From Devosia sp. Root635 (GTDB lineage Bacteria; Pseudomonadota; Alphaproteobacteria; Rhizobiales; Devosiaceae), in NCBI RefSeq assembly GCF_001427605.1, contig NZ_LMGZ01000012.1, positions 1,071 through 65,070 of the forward strand: a stretch of 64,000 nt of DNA, given 5' to 3'. Under the pieces are notes generated by a model. That model ran no database searches. It had not been told where the DNA came from and saw only the letters and a list, made by a program, of their open reading frames with translations. The translations under genes and the position numbers were made by a program. Below, one piece after another: positions 1 to 8,116 of the stretch; the first letter of the stretch is position 1, and each line of letters starts with the position of its first letter.

Positions 1-158
1 TTCGACGCGTAATCGAGGTCGAGGCGGTGGCCGAAAAGGCCGAAGCCCGCATGGCCGCCGAGGAAGGCAAGCGCCAGCGGCTGGCTGCCGGGGAACTGGG
101 TCTCGACATTTACCAGATGCGCGAAAAGCTCGCGGAAAAGGGCCTGAAATATGTCTGA
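1..158 (+). CDS. 4-carboxy-4-hydroxy-2-oxoadipate aldolase / RraA-like protein, C-terminal fragment
   Basis: Only the last 51 codons are present; the gene enters from the left edge and stops at TGA 156-158. The tail (GELGLDIYQMREKL, then GLKYV) resembles the C-terminus of the RraA-fold class II aldolases LigK/ProA/GalC, which cleave 4-carboxy-4-hydroxy-2-oxoadipate to pyruvate and oxaloacetate in gallate and protocatechuate 4,5-cleavage. Its stop overlaps the start of the next gene by 8 nt, so the two are probably translationally coupled. The neighbours (GalD-like tautomerase, LigI) support this role over RNase E regulation. The active site lies outside the window, so the call rests on the tail and the context. 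Confidence 0.7.
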   Translation, partial: RRVIEVEAVAEKAEARMAAEEGKRQRLAAGELGLDIYQMREKLAEKGLKYV

Positions 159-1206
159 CACTGGTACGCGCGTGATGTGGATGCGGGGCGGCACCTCCAA
201 AGGGGGATACTTCCTCGCCGAGGACCTGCCCACGAATATCGCCGAACGTGACGCGCTGCTGTTGCGGATCATGGGCTCACCCGACCCCCGCCAGATCGAT
301 GGCATGGGCGGCGCCAATCCGCTGACCTCGAAGGTCGCCATCGTGAAGAAATCGGCGCGTCAAGGCGTCGATGTCGACTATCTGTTCCTGCAGGTCTTCG
401 TCGACAAGCCCGTGGTCACCGACCAGCAGAACTGCGGCAATATCCTGGCTGGTGTCGGTCCCTTCGCCATCGAGCGGGGCCTCGTCGAGGCGCAGGACGG
501 CACAACCGATGTCCGCATTTTCATGGAGAATACCGAGCAGATCGCGACCGCCTCGGTGGCAACGCCCGCGGGTCGGGTGACCTATGACGGCGTCGCCAGA
601 ATTGACGGCGTTCCCGGCACCTCGGCCGCCATGCCGATTGTCTTCGAAGACACGGCGGGATCGAGCTGCGGCGCCCTGCTCCCGACCGGCAATGCGGTCG
701 ACATTGTCCATGGCGTTCCCGTCACGCTCATCGACAACGGCATGCCCTGCGTCATTCTCGACGCCGCCGATTTCGGCATATCCGGGCAGGAAACGCCCGC
801 CGAGCTGGAAGCCAATGAAACGCTGAAGGCACGGCTCGAACACATTCGCCTGACTGTCGGCCCAATGATGAATCTGGGCGACGTAGCCAAGAGCTCGGTC
901 CCGAAGATGACCCTGGTCAGCGCCGCAGCAAATGGCGGCGCCATTTCCACCCGCAGCTTCATCCCCCACCGCTGCCACGATGCAATCGGCGTCCTCGCGG
1001 CGGTCAGCGTGGCGAGCGCCTGTCTCCTGCCCGAGGGCCCGGCCCGCAAATATGCGGTAGCCGGCGAAGGACGCGCGCGCAGCATGAGTGTGGAGCATCC
1101 CACGGGCGAATTCACCGTCATCGCCACACTCGACGAGGCGGGCGCGCTGGTCAGCGCGGGCGTGTTGCGGACGGCACGAAAACTCATGGACGGTCAGGCC
1201 TACTGA
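151..1206 (+). CDS. galD: 4-oxalomesaconate tautomerase (GalD/PrpF family)
   Basis: This 351-residue protein has the PrpF/GalD hallmarks: RGGTSKG at residues 12-18, a QIDGMGGANPLTSK block near 49-61, and a conserved Cys95 in QQNCGNI. In gallate catabolism GalD converts the enol form of 4-oxalomesaconate to its keto tautomer before hydration by GalB/LigJ. PrpF aconitate isomerases of the methylcitrate cycle share the fold, but no prpBCD genes are nearby. The overlap with the aldolase upstream and the LigI gene 2 kb away favour the oxalomesaconate role. Start ATG 151 overlaps the preceding stop. The DUF1932 oxidoreductase follows after 22 nt. Confidence 0.8.
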   Translation: MSDTGTRVMWMRGGTSKGGYFLAEDLPTNIAERDALLLRIMGSPDPRQIDGMGGANPLTSKVAIVKKSARQGVDVDYLFLQVFVDKPVVTDQQNCGNILAGVGPFAIERGLVEAQDGTTDVRIFMENTEQIATASVATPAGRVTYDGVARIDGVPGTSAAMPIVFEDTAGSSCGALLPTGNAVDIVHGVPVTLIDNGMPCVILDAADFGISGQETPAELEANETLKARLEHIRLTVGPMMNLGDVAKSSVPKMTLVSAAANGGAISTRSFIPHRCHDAIGVLAAVSVASACLLPEGPARKYAVAGEGRARSMSVEHPTGEFTVIATLDEAGALVSAGVLRTARKLMDGQAY

Positions 1207-1228
1207 CGCACACCAACGGGAGGGACGC

Positions 1229-2089
1229 ATGGCGAGGCTCGCTTTCATCGGGTTCGGGGAGGCCGGCCAGGCCTTCGCCCAGGGGCTGCGACCCCAGCCC
1301 GGCTCCGCGCAAGCCTATGACATCGCGTTCGATACGCCAGAAGGCCAAGTCGAAGAGGCATGCGCCCACTTGGGCATACGGGCTGCCTCGAGCCCAGCCG
1401 AGGCCCTGGCAGAAGCCGATCTGGTCTTCTGCCTCGTCCCCACCGACCAATCGATAGCGGCTGCGGGAGCAGGCGCGCGACACCTTAAGCCTGGCGCAAT
1501 CTGGCTCGACGGGTCTTCCAGTTCGCCCGGACGCAAGCGCGATGCGGCGGCAATTATTGATGGGCGCAGCGGCTACTATGTCGACATGGCGATCATGTCG
1601 CCCGTTCATCCTCACCTGCATCGCACGCCGGTCCTTCTCGCCGGCGGCGAGGCACACCAGACCTTGCCCCGCCTCGAAATGCTCGGCATGCATGCTCGTG
1701 TAGCCGGCGAAAGGGTCGGTGATGCCTCTGCGATCAAGATGGTGCGCTCGGTCCTGATCAAGGGCATCGAGGCCGTCACGGCCGAATGCATGCTGGCCGC
1801 GCGCAAAGCGGGCGTCGAGGGCGCCGTCCTGGCTTCGCTGGAAAGGTCGGACCCCAAGATAGACTGGGCCGCGCGCAGCACCTACAATATCGAACGGATG
1901 ACCACACACGGGAAAAGGAGGGCAGCCGAGTTGCGCGAAGTCGTCGCCACGCTTGATGAACTAGGCCTGCCCAGCCGCATGGCCTCCGCAACGGCCGAGT
2001 GGGAAGACCAGTTGGGCGATCTGCAGCTGGACATTGGCGATGAAGACCTCCTGGCGCGGCTTGATCTGGTCCTGTCTCGCCTCACATGA
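1229..2089 (+). CDS. NAD(P)-binding 6-phosphogluconate dehydrogenase-like protein with DUF1932 C-terminal domain
   Basis: The 286-residue product opens with a Rossmann strand and GFGEAG dinucleotide motif (residues 8-13). It ends with a helical domain (from about residue 170, KMVRSVLIKGIEAV) typical of DUF1932, the beta-hydroxyacid dehydrogenase C-terminal domain. ATG 1229 was chosen because GGGAGGG lies just upstream; a longer frame exists but would overlap galD by about 120 nt. It sits in the galC-galD-LysR unit and its stop overlaps the LysR start (ATGA). Its substrate is unknown. Oxidation or reduction of a hydroxy/oxo acid intermediate of the aromatic route is inference from position only. 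Confidence 0.7.
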   Translation: MARLAFIGFGEAGQAFAQGLRPQPGSAQAYDIAFDTPEGQVEEACAHLGIRAASSPAEALAEADLVFCLVPTDQSIAAAGAGARHLKPGAIWLDGSSSSPGRKRDAAAIIDGRSGYYVDMAIMSPVHPHLHRTPVLLAGGEAHQTLPRLEMLGMHARVAGERVGDASAIKMVRSVLIKGIEAVTAECMLAARKAGVEGAVLASLERSDPKIDWAARSTYNIERMTTHGKRRAAELREVVATLDELGLPSRMASATAEWEDQLGDLQLDIGDEDLLARLDLVLSRLT

Positions 2090-3258
2090 AGCCAAATCTC
2101 CGGCACCTACGCGTCTTTTTGGCCGCCTGCGACTCCGGGTCCATCACCCAGGCCGCAAGCGCCTGCCTGGTCTCCCAACCCGCGGTCACCCAATCCATTC
2201 ACAAGCTCGAGGAATTGCTCTCGTCCCGGCTTTTCGAGCGCACGTCGCATGGCCTCTACGCAACCGAGGCCGGCCGGACGCTCGCCGAGCGGGTGCGCCG
2301 AGCGCTCGACCTGCTTGACGTGGCTCTCGCAGACCTGGCGCCGCGCCTGCGTCTGACGGCCACCACGTCGCAGCTCACCGCGCTGGTGGCCGCCGTCGAA
2401 ACCGAAAATTTCACCCTGGCGGCCCGCCGCCTCGGCCTCGCGCAACCCAGCGTGCACCGCGCCATCACCGACCTTGAAAAAGACGCGGGCAAGCTGCTTT
2501 TCGAGCGGACCTCTCGCGGCGTCGTCGCCACGCGCCCTGCCGCCAAGCTCGCCCAGGCGGCACAGCTGGCCTTCACTGAAATCGAACAGGCCGAGGCCGA
2601 CCTGGGTGATCTTGCGGGCCGCGAAGTCGGGCGAATCGTCGTCGGCGCCATGCCCCTGTCGCGCTCCTCCATCCTGCCCGATGCCATAGCGCGCTTCCGC
2701 AAGCGCCGCGCCAGCCTGCCGGTGCGGGCTCTCGATGGCCCCTATGACGACATGATGACCGCGCTGCGCCGTGGCGAGGTGGATTTCCTCATCGGCGCCA
2801 TGCGCAACCCGCCCCCGGTGGGCGACGTGGCGCAGGAGACGCTGTTCGACGACGAACTCATCGTTGTCTGCCGGCCCGGCCACCCGCTCCTCGCCCAGCC
2901 CCTGCCGGCGGCGACCGTGCTGGCCAGCTTCCCATGGGTCGTCAATATCGAGGGTACGCCGGCTCGCGGCATGTTCGACAAGGTCTTTGCCGACGCGCCG
3001 CGCCCGGCAAGCCTGGTGGAAACCGGCTCAATGGTGCTCATGCGCGAGCTGCTCATGGTGTCGGACCACCTGGGGTTCATTTCCCGCGTGCAGATCCGGT
3101 CCGACCTCCGCCATGGCATGGTCGTCCAGCTCCCATCCCGCCTCCCCGATACGTCCCGTCCCATCGGGCTGACATATCGCTCCGGCTGGGTGCCCACGCG
3201 GGCACAGAGCGAGTTCCTGGGCGATATCCGCGCCGCAACCCTCGACCTGGCCCGCTAA
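2086..3258 (+). CDS. LysR-family transcriptional regulator with two N-terminal winged-HTH domains
   Basis: At 390 residues this is about 90 longer than a usual LysR protein. The excess is a second DNA-binding module. HTH1 covers residues 6-65 (SITQAASACLVSQPAVTQSI) and HTH2 covers residues 94-153 (TLAARRLGLAQPSVHRAI); each is followed by the typical LFERTS..G wing. The periplasmic-binding-protein-like effector domain runs from about 180 to 390. The start overlaps the stop of the DUF1932 gene, so it is probably co-transcribed with galC-galD. By position it is the likely regulator of the aromatic acid genes on both strands. The effector is unknown. Confidence 0.85.
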   Translation: MKPNLRHLRVFLAACDSGSITQAASACLVSQPAVTQSIHKLEELLSSRLFERTSHGLYATEAGRTLAERVRRALDLLDVALADLAPRLRLTATTSQLTALVAAVETENFTLAARRLGLAQPSVHRAITDLEKDAGKLLFERTSRGVVATRPAAKLAQAAQLAFTEIEQAEADLGDLAGREVGRIVVGAMPLSRSSILPDAIARFRKRRASLPVRALDGPYDDMMTALRRGEVDFLIGAMRNPPPVGDVAQETLFDDELIVVCRPGHPLLAQPLPAATVLASFPWVVNIEGTPARGMFDKVFADAPRPASLVETGSMVLMRELLMVSDHLGFISRVQIRSDLRHGMVVQLPSRLPDTSRPIGLTYRSGWVPTRAQSEFLGDIRAATLDLAR

Positions 3259-3357
3259 AGCGCGTTGCGATCTTTCAGATTCGCTCGGTGCGCTTTGGCG
3301 CTTGTTTTGCGCGTGTCTTTGTCCTGAAACCGGGACCACGTTCAGGAGACGCTTTAG
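3256..3357. repeat. Rhizobiales-type intergenic palindrome between convergent genes
   Basis: This stretch between the convergent LysR and ligI stops has two dyads. The left one pairs AAAGCGCG with a CGCTTT near 3291. The right one pairs TCCTGAA (3322-3328) with TTCAGGA (3340-3346) inside outer GCGT..C / G..ACGC arms. The right dyad resembles palindromes I know from rhizobial and Brucella intergenic regions (a CTGAAACCGG core). It could fold on transcripts of both strands and act as a bidirectional terminator or mRNA-stabilising end, though there is no T tract. Confidence 0.6.
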
Positions 3358-3361
3358 CGGC

Positions 3362-4228
3362 CTAGAGTGTCTCGGGCCAGTAGAGCCGGGTGGGATTGTC
3401 CACCAGCAGGGCCTTGAGGCTGTCAGGCGTCGGGGCGATGATCTTGAGCAGATCGACGAGCTCACCATCGTCGGGCATGTGCACCCTGACGTTGGGATGG
3501 GGCCAGTCCGTGCCCCACAACACGCGATCCGGGAACTTATCGACCAGCAGGCGACCATATTCGGCAGCGTCGTGGAAGGGGGGGCCGGAGCGTGAAAGCC
3601 GCTCTGAACCACAGACCTTGACCCAGAACCGCTCGTCCTCCATCAGCTCCAGCAGCAACTGGAAGGCCACCTGGTCCGGGCCCGCGCTGGCGTCGATCCG
3701 GCCCATATGGTCGATGACGATGGGCAGTTGCAGTTCCCTCAGGAACGGCGCCAGTTCCTCGAGCCGGAACGCGTCGAAATGCACCACGATATGCCAGCCG
3801 AGCGGAATGATCCGCTCGACGATGGCGCGCACGTCGTCCTTGCCGGCCGCCTCACCCAGATGCGTCACGAAATTGAAGCGCACGCCGCGCACCCCGGCAT
3901 CGTGCAGGCGCTGCAGTTCGGCCATGGTGACGTCGGCCGTCACCATGGCAATGCCGCGATAGTTGCCCTTGCCGGCGATCAGCGCATCGACCATGGCCGC
4001 ATTGTCGGTGCCGTGGCAGCTGGCCTGAACGACCACCGAGCGGGCGATGCCGAGATGCCGGTGCAGGGCGAACAGCTTCTCCTTGGGCGCGTCTTCCGGC
4101 TGGTAGGTGCTGGTCGGGGCGAAGGGAAACACAGCGGCCGGGCCGAAGACGTGGCAATGCGCGTCGCAGGCACCCGGAGGCAGGACAAGTTCAGGCTTTT
4201 TGGGATTGGGGTGGAAAGGCAGAGCCAT
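3362..4228 (-). CDS. ligI: 2-pyrone-4,6-dicarboxylate hydrolase (LigI-like amidohydrolase)
   Basis: The 288-residue protein carries the family blocks of LigI: GACDAHCHVFGP near the N-terminus, HFDA, IDHMGR and WGTDWPHPN near the C-terminus. LigI opens the lactone of 2-pyrone-4,6-dicarboxylate (PDC) to 4-oxalomesaconate, which is the substrate of GalD encoded opposite. ATG 4228 was chosen because it lies 4 nt after the permease stop and begins the conserved region; the frame stays open upstream, but that stretch overlaps the permease gene and is not LigI-like. It is the last gene of a TAXI-permease-ligI unit, so the transporter may bring in PDC or a precursor. Confidence 0.88.
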   Translation of the reverse strand: MALPFHPNPKKPELVLPPGACDAHCHVFGPAAVFPFAPTSTYQPEDAPKEKLFALHRHLGIARSVVVQASCHGTDNAAMVDALIAGKGNYRGIAMVTADVTMAELQRLHDAGVRGVRFNFVTHLGEAAGKDDVRAIVERIIPLGWHIVVHFDAFRLEELAPFLRELQLPIVIDHMGRIDASAGPDQVAFQLLLELMEDERFWVKVCGSERLSRSGPPFHDAAEYGRLLVDKFPDRVLWGTDWPHPNVRVHMPDDGELVDLLKIIAPTPDSLKALLVDNPTRLYWPETL

Positions 4229-4232
4229 GAGG

Positions 4233-6191
4233 TCAATTGCTCGTGGGTTCTTGGGAAACAACAGCGGCTGGAACGGCGGGCGAGGAAACCACTCGGAACA
4301 GCACGGCTCCGAGGAGCAGAATGCCCAGACCGCGCGCGACCAGAGTAAGGGTGTCGGTGGCGTCCACCGGAGTCGGCCAGACAACCAGCAGTGAACCGAG
4401 CACGATCAGGGCCCGTTCGCCCCATGTGATGGTGCGACCCAGCCAGCCCGAGAAGCAGACCGTCATTGCTGAAATGGCGATGCCAGCCAGCACGATGGCC
4501 AGGGTGATCTGCACGCCATTGCCGATCATCAGGATGCCCGGCATGGTCACGAACAGGAACGGGATCAGCAGCTTGACGAAGCCCAGGCGGATGGATTCGA
4601 CCGCCGTCTCATTGGCATCGGCGCCCGAAATGCTGGCAGCTGCATAGGCAGCCAGGGCCACCGGCGGGGTAATGGCCGAGACCAGGCCGTAGTAGAAGAT
4701 GAACATATGCGACGAGATGGCGGGCATGCCCAGCCGCGTCAGCGCAGGGGCAACCAGCACGGCCAACAGCAGGTAGGCCGCCGAAGTCGGCAGGCCCATG
4801 CCCAGAACGAACGAGGCGAGCGCCGTCAGCAGCAGGATGGCCCAGACATTCCCCGCCCCCAGTTCGACGATGAGGCTCGACAGCATCAGGCCAACGCCGG
4901 TGAGATTGAGCACGCCGATGACCACCCCGGCGGCGGCGACCGCCGCCACGATGGGCATGACCGATGCGAGCGTATCGCGGCACACCTGGACAAGGTCGAT
5001 CAGGCTGGGACGCGTCTCCTTGCGGAAGGGGCTGATGACCAGGGCCAGAGCAATGCAGTAGACCGCGGCGCGGGTCGGCGTCGTGCCCATGAACAGCAGG
5101 GCAATCATGCCGATGAGCGGCAGCAGCAGATAGCCGCGGGTCTTGAGCGTCTGCCCCAGGAAGGCGAGACCACCCGCCACGTCGCGCTCGAGATTGAGCC
5201 GTCCCGCTTCGAGGCGGATGGCGATCATCAGCGCCCCGACATAGAGCAGGCCCGGCACAAGCGCGGCCAGGGCAATCTGCGAATAGGGAACGCCGACGAT
5301 TTCGGCCATGAGGAAAGCGGCAGCGCCCATGACCGGCGGCAGGATCTGCCCCGCCGACGAGGCCGCGGCCTCGATGGCGCCCGCCGTCTTGGCCGAATAG
5401 CCGACGCGTTTCATCAGCGGAATGGTGAACGTGCCCGTGGTCACGACATTGGCGACAGCACTGCCGTTGATGGTGCCGAAGAGCGTGCTCGAAAGAGCTG
5501 CGGAAAGGCCCGGGCCGCCCTGGATGCGGCCGGTCAGGCCGCGAGCGACATCGACGAAGACCTCACCGGTCCCCGTCTTCATCAGCAGGGTGCCGAACAG
5601 GGTGAACAGGAAGATATATTCGACCGCCACGCCCATCGGCACACCGAAAAAGCCTTCGGTTGACAGGAACAGGGTCGAGCTCAGGCGCGCCAGGTCATAG
5701 CCGCCATGGCCATACTTGCCGGGGATGAGGTAGCCGAACCAGGCATAGAGCAGCGCGAAGCTGGCAATGAGCAGCAGCGCCCAGCCCAGATGCTTGCGCA
5801 CCAGCGTAAATGTCACCACGCAGAGGGCAACGAACATCACATTGTCGAGCGGATTGGACATGGCCCCGCGCGTGATGATGTCGAGATAGGAATGCCAGAG
5901 ATAGGGTCCGGGCACGATGGCGACGACCGCCAGCGCATAGCAGACCATGCGGCCCGGTGCGGAGCGGGCCGACAGGCCAATGGCCAGCAGGCCCGCCGCT
6001 GACACCAGCGAATAGAACATGGAGCGGAGCAGCAGCGCCGTGATGCCGCCGTAGAAGGCCCCGTAGATCACGAGGACGGTGGTGGCGACCGCCAGCAGGG
6101 CGTAGAGGAGCGACACGGTGGTCGCTCCTCGGCCCGAGCCGGTCTGATGACGCAAGGCGAGCTTGTCGTGTGCTTCAGACATCAGGGACAT
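4233..6191 (-). CDS. TRAP transporter fused 4TM/12TM permease (TAXI type)
   Basis: This 652-residue membrane protein joins the small (DctQ-like, residues about 25-180) and large (DctM-like, about 190-640) TRAP subunits, as is usual for TAXI-type TRAP systems. DctM-like features include the NGSAVANVVTTGTFTIPLMKR and SSAGQILPPVMGAAAF blocks. It forms the sodium-dependent secondary transporter in the inner membrane that takes ligand from the TAXI protein encoded 14 nt upstream. An AAGGGCGG sequence precedes ATG 6191; an in-frame ATG three codons later is also possible. Its stop is 4 nt from the ligI start, suggesting an aromatic or dicarboxylic-acid substrate. Confidence 0.88.
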   Translation of the reverse strand: MSLMSEAHDKLALRHQTGSGRGATTVSLLYALLAVATTVLVIYGAFYGGITALLLRSMFYSLVSAAGLLAIGLSARSAPGRMVCYALAVVAIVPGPYLWHSYLDIITRGAMSNPLDNVMFVALCVVTFTLVRKHLGWALLLIASFALLYAWFGYLIPGKYGHGGYDLARLSSTLFLSTEGFFGVPMGVAVEYIFLFTLFGTLLMKTGTGEVFVDVARGLTGRIQGGPGLSAALSSTLFGTINGSAVANVVTTGTFTIPLMKRVGYSAKTAGAIEAAASSAGQILPPVMGAAAFLMAEIVGVPYSQIALAALVPGLLYVGALMIAIRLEAGRLNLERDVAGGLAFLGQTLKTRGYLLLPLIGMIALLFMGTTPTRAAVYCIALALVISPFRKETRPSLIDLVQVCRDTLASVMPIVAAVAAAGVVIGVLNLTGVGLMLSSLIVELGAGNVWAILLLTALASFVLGMGLPTSAAYLLLAVLVAPALTRLGMPAISSHMFIFYYGLVSAITPPVALAAYAAASISGADANETAVESIRLGFVKLLIPFLFVTMPGILMIGNGVQITLAIVLAGIAISAMTVCFSGWLGRTITWGERALIVLGSLLVVWPTPVDATDTLTLVARGLGILLLGAVLFRVVSSPAVPAAVVSQEPTSN

Positions 6192-6205
6192 TGCTTGGTC
6201 CGCCC

Positions 6206-7138
6206 TTACTGGGCCGCCTCATCAAAGTAGCGCTGCGCGCCGGGATGCAGCGGGATGGGCGTATTGGTGGCGGTGGGAATGGCAATCTCGGCCGCCTGCG
6301 GGTGGATCGTGGCGAGTTCGGCCAGGTTGTCGAAAATGGCCTTGGTGATGCCGTATACCGTTTCCTCGGGGGCCGAGGTGACAGTGAAGATCGTCGCAGG
6401 ATCGTTAATGGCCAATACGGCCTCGTCCTGGCCGGCATAGGTCCCCGCCGGGATTTCGTAGTACTGGTAGAATGGGTACTGGGCGATCATCGGCGCCGCC
6501 GCGTCGGCATCGATCGGAATGAGATGCAGGTCACGCTGTGCACCCAGGTCGATGAGCGCGGCGGTCGGGGCGCCGGCCAGCACAACGGTAGCGTCGAGCG
6601 TGCCGTTCATCAGGGCGGCAGTGCCTTCATTGTAGGAAATGAACTGCACATTGGACGGATCGAACACGCCATGGGCCTCAAGCAGTCGCTGGCCCAGAAC
6701 GGCCGAATTTGAACCGGGGGGGCCGAGATTGATCCGCTTGCCGGCAAGGTCGGCCATGGTCACGATGCCGGTATCGGCAGTTGTCGCGATCTGGAGCACG
6801 GCCGGATAGAGATAGGCCATGGCGGAAACCGGCAATGCGGCGTCGAACGGGCCTTCGCCAACACTGGCTTCATAAAGGGTCGAGCTGGACGAGAAGCCGA
6901 AGGTCATCTGCCCCTCGGCGACGCGGCGGATGTTTTCCACCGAGGCGCCCGTCACTTCGGCGCGGGCAGAGGCGTTGGGCAGGTGCTTGTTGAGCATGTC
7001 GGCCATGCCAGCGCCGATGATGTAGAACAGGCCGCCGGTGCCGCCAGTACCGATGGAGATACGCTCCTGCGCGGCTACAGGCGTCATGGCCAGGCTCAAG
7101 GCCATGCCGGCGCCGATGATGAGTTTCGAAAGTTTCAC
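6206..7138 (-). CDS. TAXI-family TRAP transporter solute-binding protein
   Basis: The 310-residue protein starts with a Sec signal peptide (KLIIGAGMALSLAMTPVAA, probable cleavage near residue 23). It continues with the TAXI signature ISIGTGGTGGLFYIIG and a NLGPPGSNSA block. It is expected to be periplasmic and to hand a small organic acid to the fused permease just downstream. A strong GGGAGGAAA ribosome-binding site precedes ATG 7138. The TetR gene ends 39 nt upstream, so tetR-TAXI-permease-ligI may be one transcript. Classical TAXI ligands include glutamate; here ligI linkage suggests PDC or a related acid (inference). Confidence 0.9.
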   Translation of the reverse strand: MKLSKLIIGAGMALSLAMTPVAAQERISIGTGGTGGLFYIIGAGMADMLNKHLPNASARAEVTGASVENIRRVAEGQMTFGFSSSSTLYEASVGEGPFDAALPVSAMAYLYPAVLQIATTADTGIVTMADLAGKRINLGPPGSNSAVLGQRLLEAHGVFDPSNVQFISYNEGTAALMNGTLDATVVLAGAPTAALIDLGAQRDLHLIPIDADAAAPMIAQYPFYQYYEIPAGTYAGQDEAVLAINDPATIFTVTSAPEETVYGITKAIFDNLAELATIHPQAAEIAIPTATNTPIPLHPGAQRYFDEAAQ

Positions 7139-7177
7139 TGGTTTCCTCCCTAATGTGAAGTCTTGTGTGGTTGGTGT

Positions 7178-7840
7178 TCAGGCCGGCTGAGGCTGCTTCG
7201 CTTCCATTCCGGCGGACAGGTCGCGGAAGCTGGCAAAGCTCGCCGCGACGATCTGCACGACCGCCTGATCGCGGTCGTTCCCGTCGACGGCGCCGCCGGA
7301 CAGGCGGGTGACGCGTTCGGGATTGATAAGGGCGTAGTAGAGAGCGCCCAGCAGGAACTGGCTCCGCCAGACCAGGTCGGCCTTGCTGGCACCGGGCAGG
7401 CAGCCGGCAATGGCGTCCATGAAAGCGTGGCTCGTGCTGTCGAAGGCGCCGGCGATGATCTCGCGGGCATCTGCATTGCCTTCGGCGGACAGCACGGCGC
7501 GCATGCGGGTAAACTCCGCGCCACCGCCGTCATGGTCCGAAGAAGACGAAAATGCCGGAATGACATAGGCCCGCAGAATGGCCATGAGCCGCTCTTCCGG
7601 ATCGATCAGCCGCTTGGCCTCCCCAAGCAGTTCCATGCGTCGGCTGTTCATGGGCTCAGTGTGGCGCTGGTAGATTTCGCGCAGCAACACCGCCTTGGAG
7701 CCGAAGTGATAGGTGAGACTCCCGACATTGGCATCGGCCGCCTTGGCGATCTCGCGCAGCGACACGGCATTGTAGCCGTTCGAGGAAAACAGCTTCACCG
7801 CCGCAATGAGCAGCGCTTCGCGTACGTTCGCCCTGGTCAT
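7178..7840 (-). CDS. TetR/AcrR-family transcriptional regulator
   Basis: About 220 residues. The N-terminal helix-turn-helix is clear (YNAVSLREIAKAADANVGSLTYHFGSK), followed by an all-helical ligand domain. I prefer ATG 7840 (MTRANVREALL), which leaves a leader after the predicted promoter; ATG 7852, four codons earlier, is possible but has no ribosome-binding site. Palindromes resembling TetR operators sit just upstream of its own start, which points to autorepression. It probably controls the TAXI-TRAP and ligI genes downstream in response to a pathway acid. This is inferred from layout. Confidence 0.85.
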   Translation of the reverse strand: MTRANVREALLIAAVKLFSSNGYNAVSLREIAKAADANVGSLTYHFGSKAVLLREIYQRHTEPMNSRRMELLGEAKRLIDPEERLMAILRAYVIPAFSSSSDHDGGGAEFTRMRAVLSAEGNADAREIIAGAFDSTSHAFMDAIAGCLPGASKADLVWRSQFLLGALYYALINPERVTRLSGGAVDGNDRDQAVVQIVAASFASFRDLSAGMEAKQPQPA

Positions 7841-7854
7841 GTCCTCATCCAAAT

Positions 7855-7910
7855 CTTGTACGAGCGCCCTTCTGTCTTGTACAAGTGTACAAATTGAATT
7901 CTAGAGTCAA
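7855..7910 (-). promoter_or_regulatory. Promoter with overlapping TetR-type operators
   Basis: On the - strand a TTGACT -35-like hexamer (7905-7910) and a TACACT -10-like hexamer (7884-7889) are 15 bp apart. An inverted repeat TTGTAC-N4-GTACAA (7877-7892) covers the -10. Within it CTTGTACAAG (7876-7885) is a perfect 10-bp palindrome. A near copy, CTTGTACGAG, lies at 7855-7864, 21 bp away or two helical turns. This is a typical arrangement for a TetR repressor blocking its own promoter. The sites are seen directly; the promoter call is weaker because of the short spacer. Confidence 0.55.
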
Positions 7911-7945
7911 CAGGTTTTGTCGACGCGGTGGAAAGAGCCTCCAAT

Positions 7946-8063
7946 GGGCCAGGTCCTCGCCGGCCTTTTCGATCACCAGCACAGACCGCCCCGCGCTCCG
8001 CGCCGCGATGGCCGCGCACAACGCCGCATTGCCGGACCCGACCGCCAGAACATCAACCGCCAT
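7946..8063 (-). pseudogene. Remnant of a TcuA-like FAD-dependent dehydrogenase (N-terminus only)
   Basis: About 39 codons from ATG 8063 read as the FAD-binding N-terminus of tricarballylate dehydrogenase-type flavoproteins (DVLAVGSGNAALCAAIAAR, then VLVIEKAGEDL). The start has a good GGAG site six bases upstream. After residue 39 the similarity ends abruptly, and the frame runs into the TetR operator region. The rest of a roughly 450-residue enzyme is absent. The original gene was divergent from the GntR pseudogene at 8117, which suggests a regulator/dehydrogenase pair broken by deletion. Confidence 0.65.
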
Positions 8064-8116
8064 TCATTTCTCCGGGGCCGCCCCGGACAGTTGCGAGTAT
8101 GGGGAATTGCCGCCGC

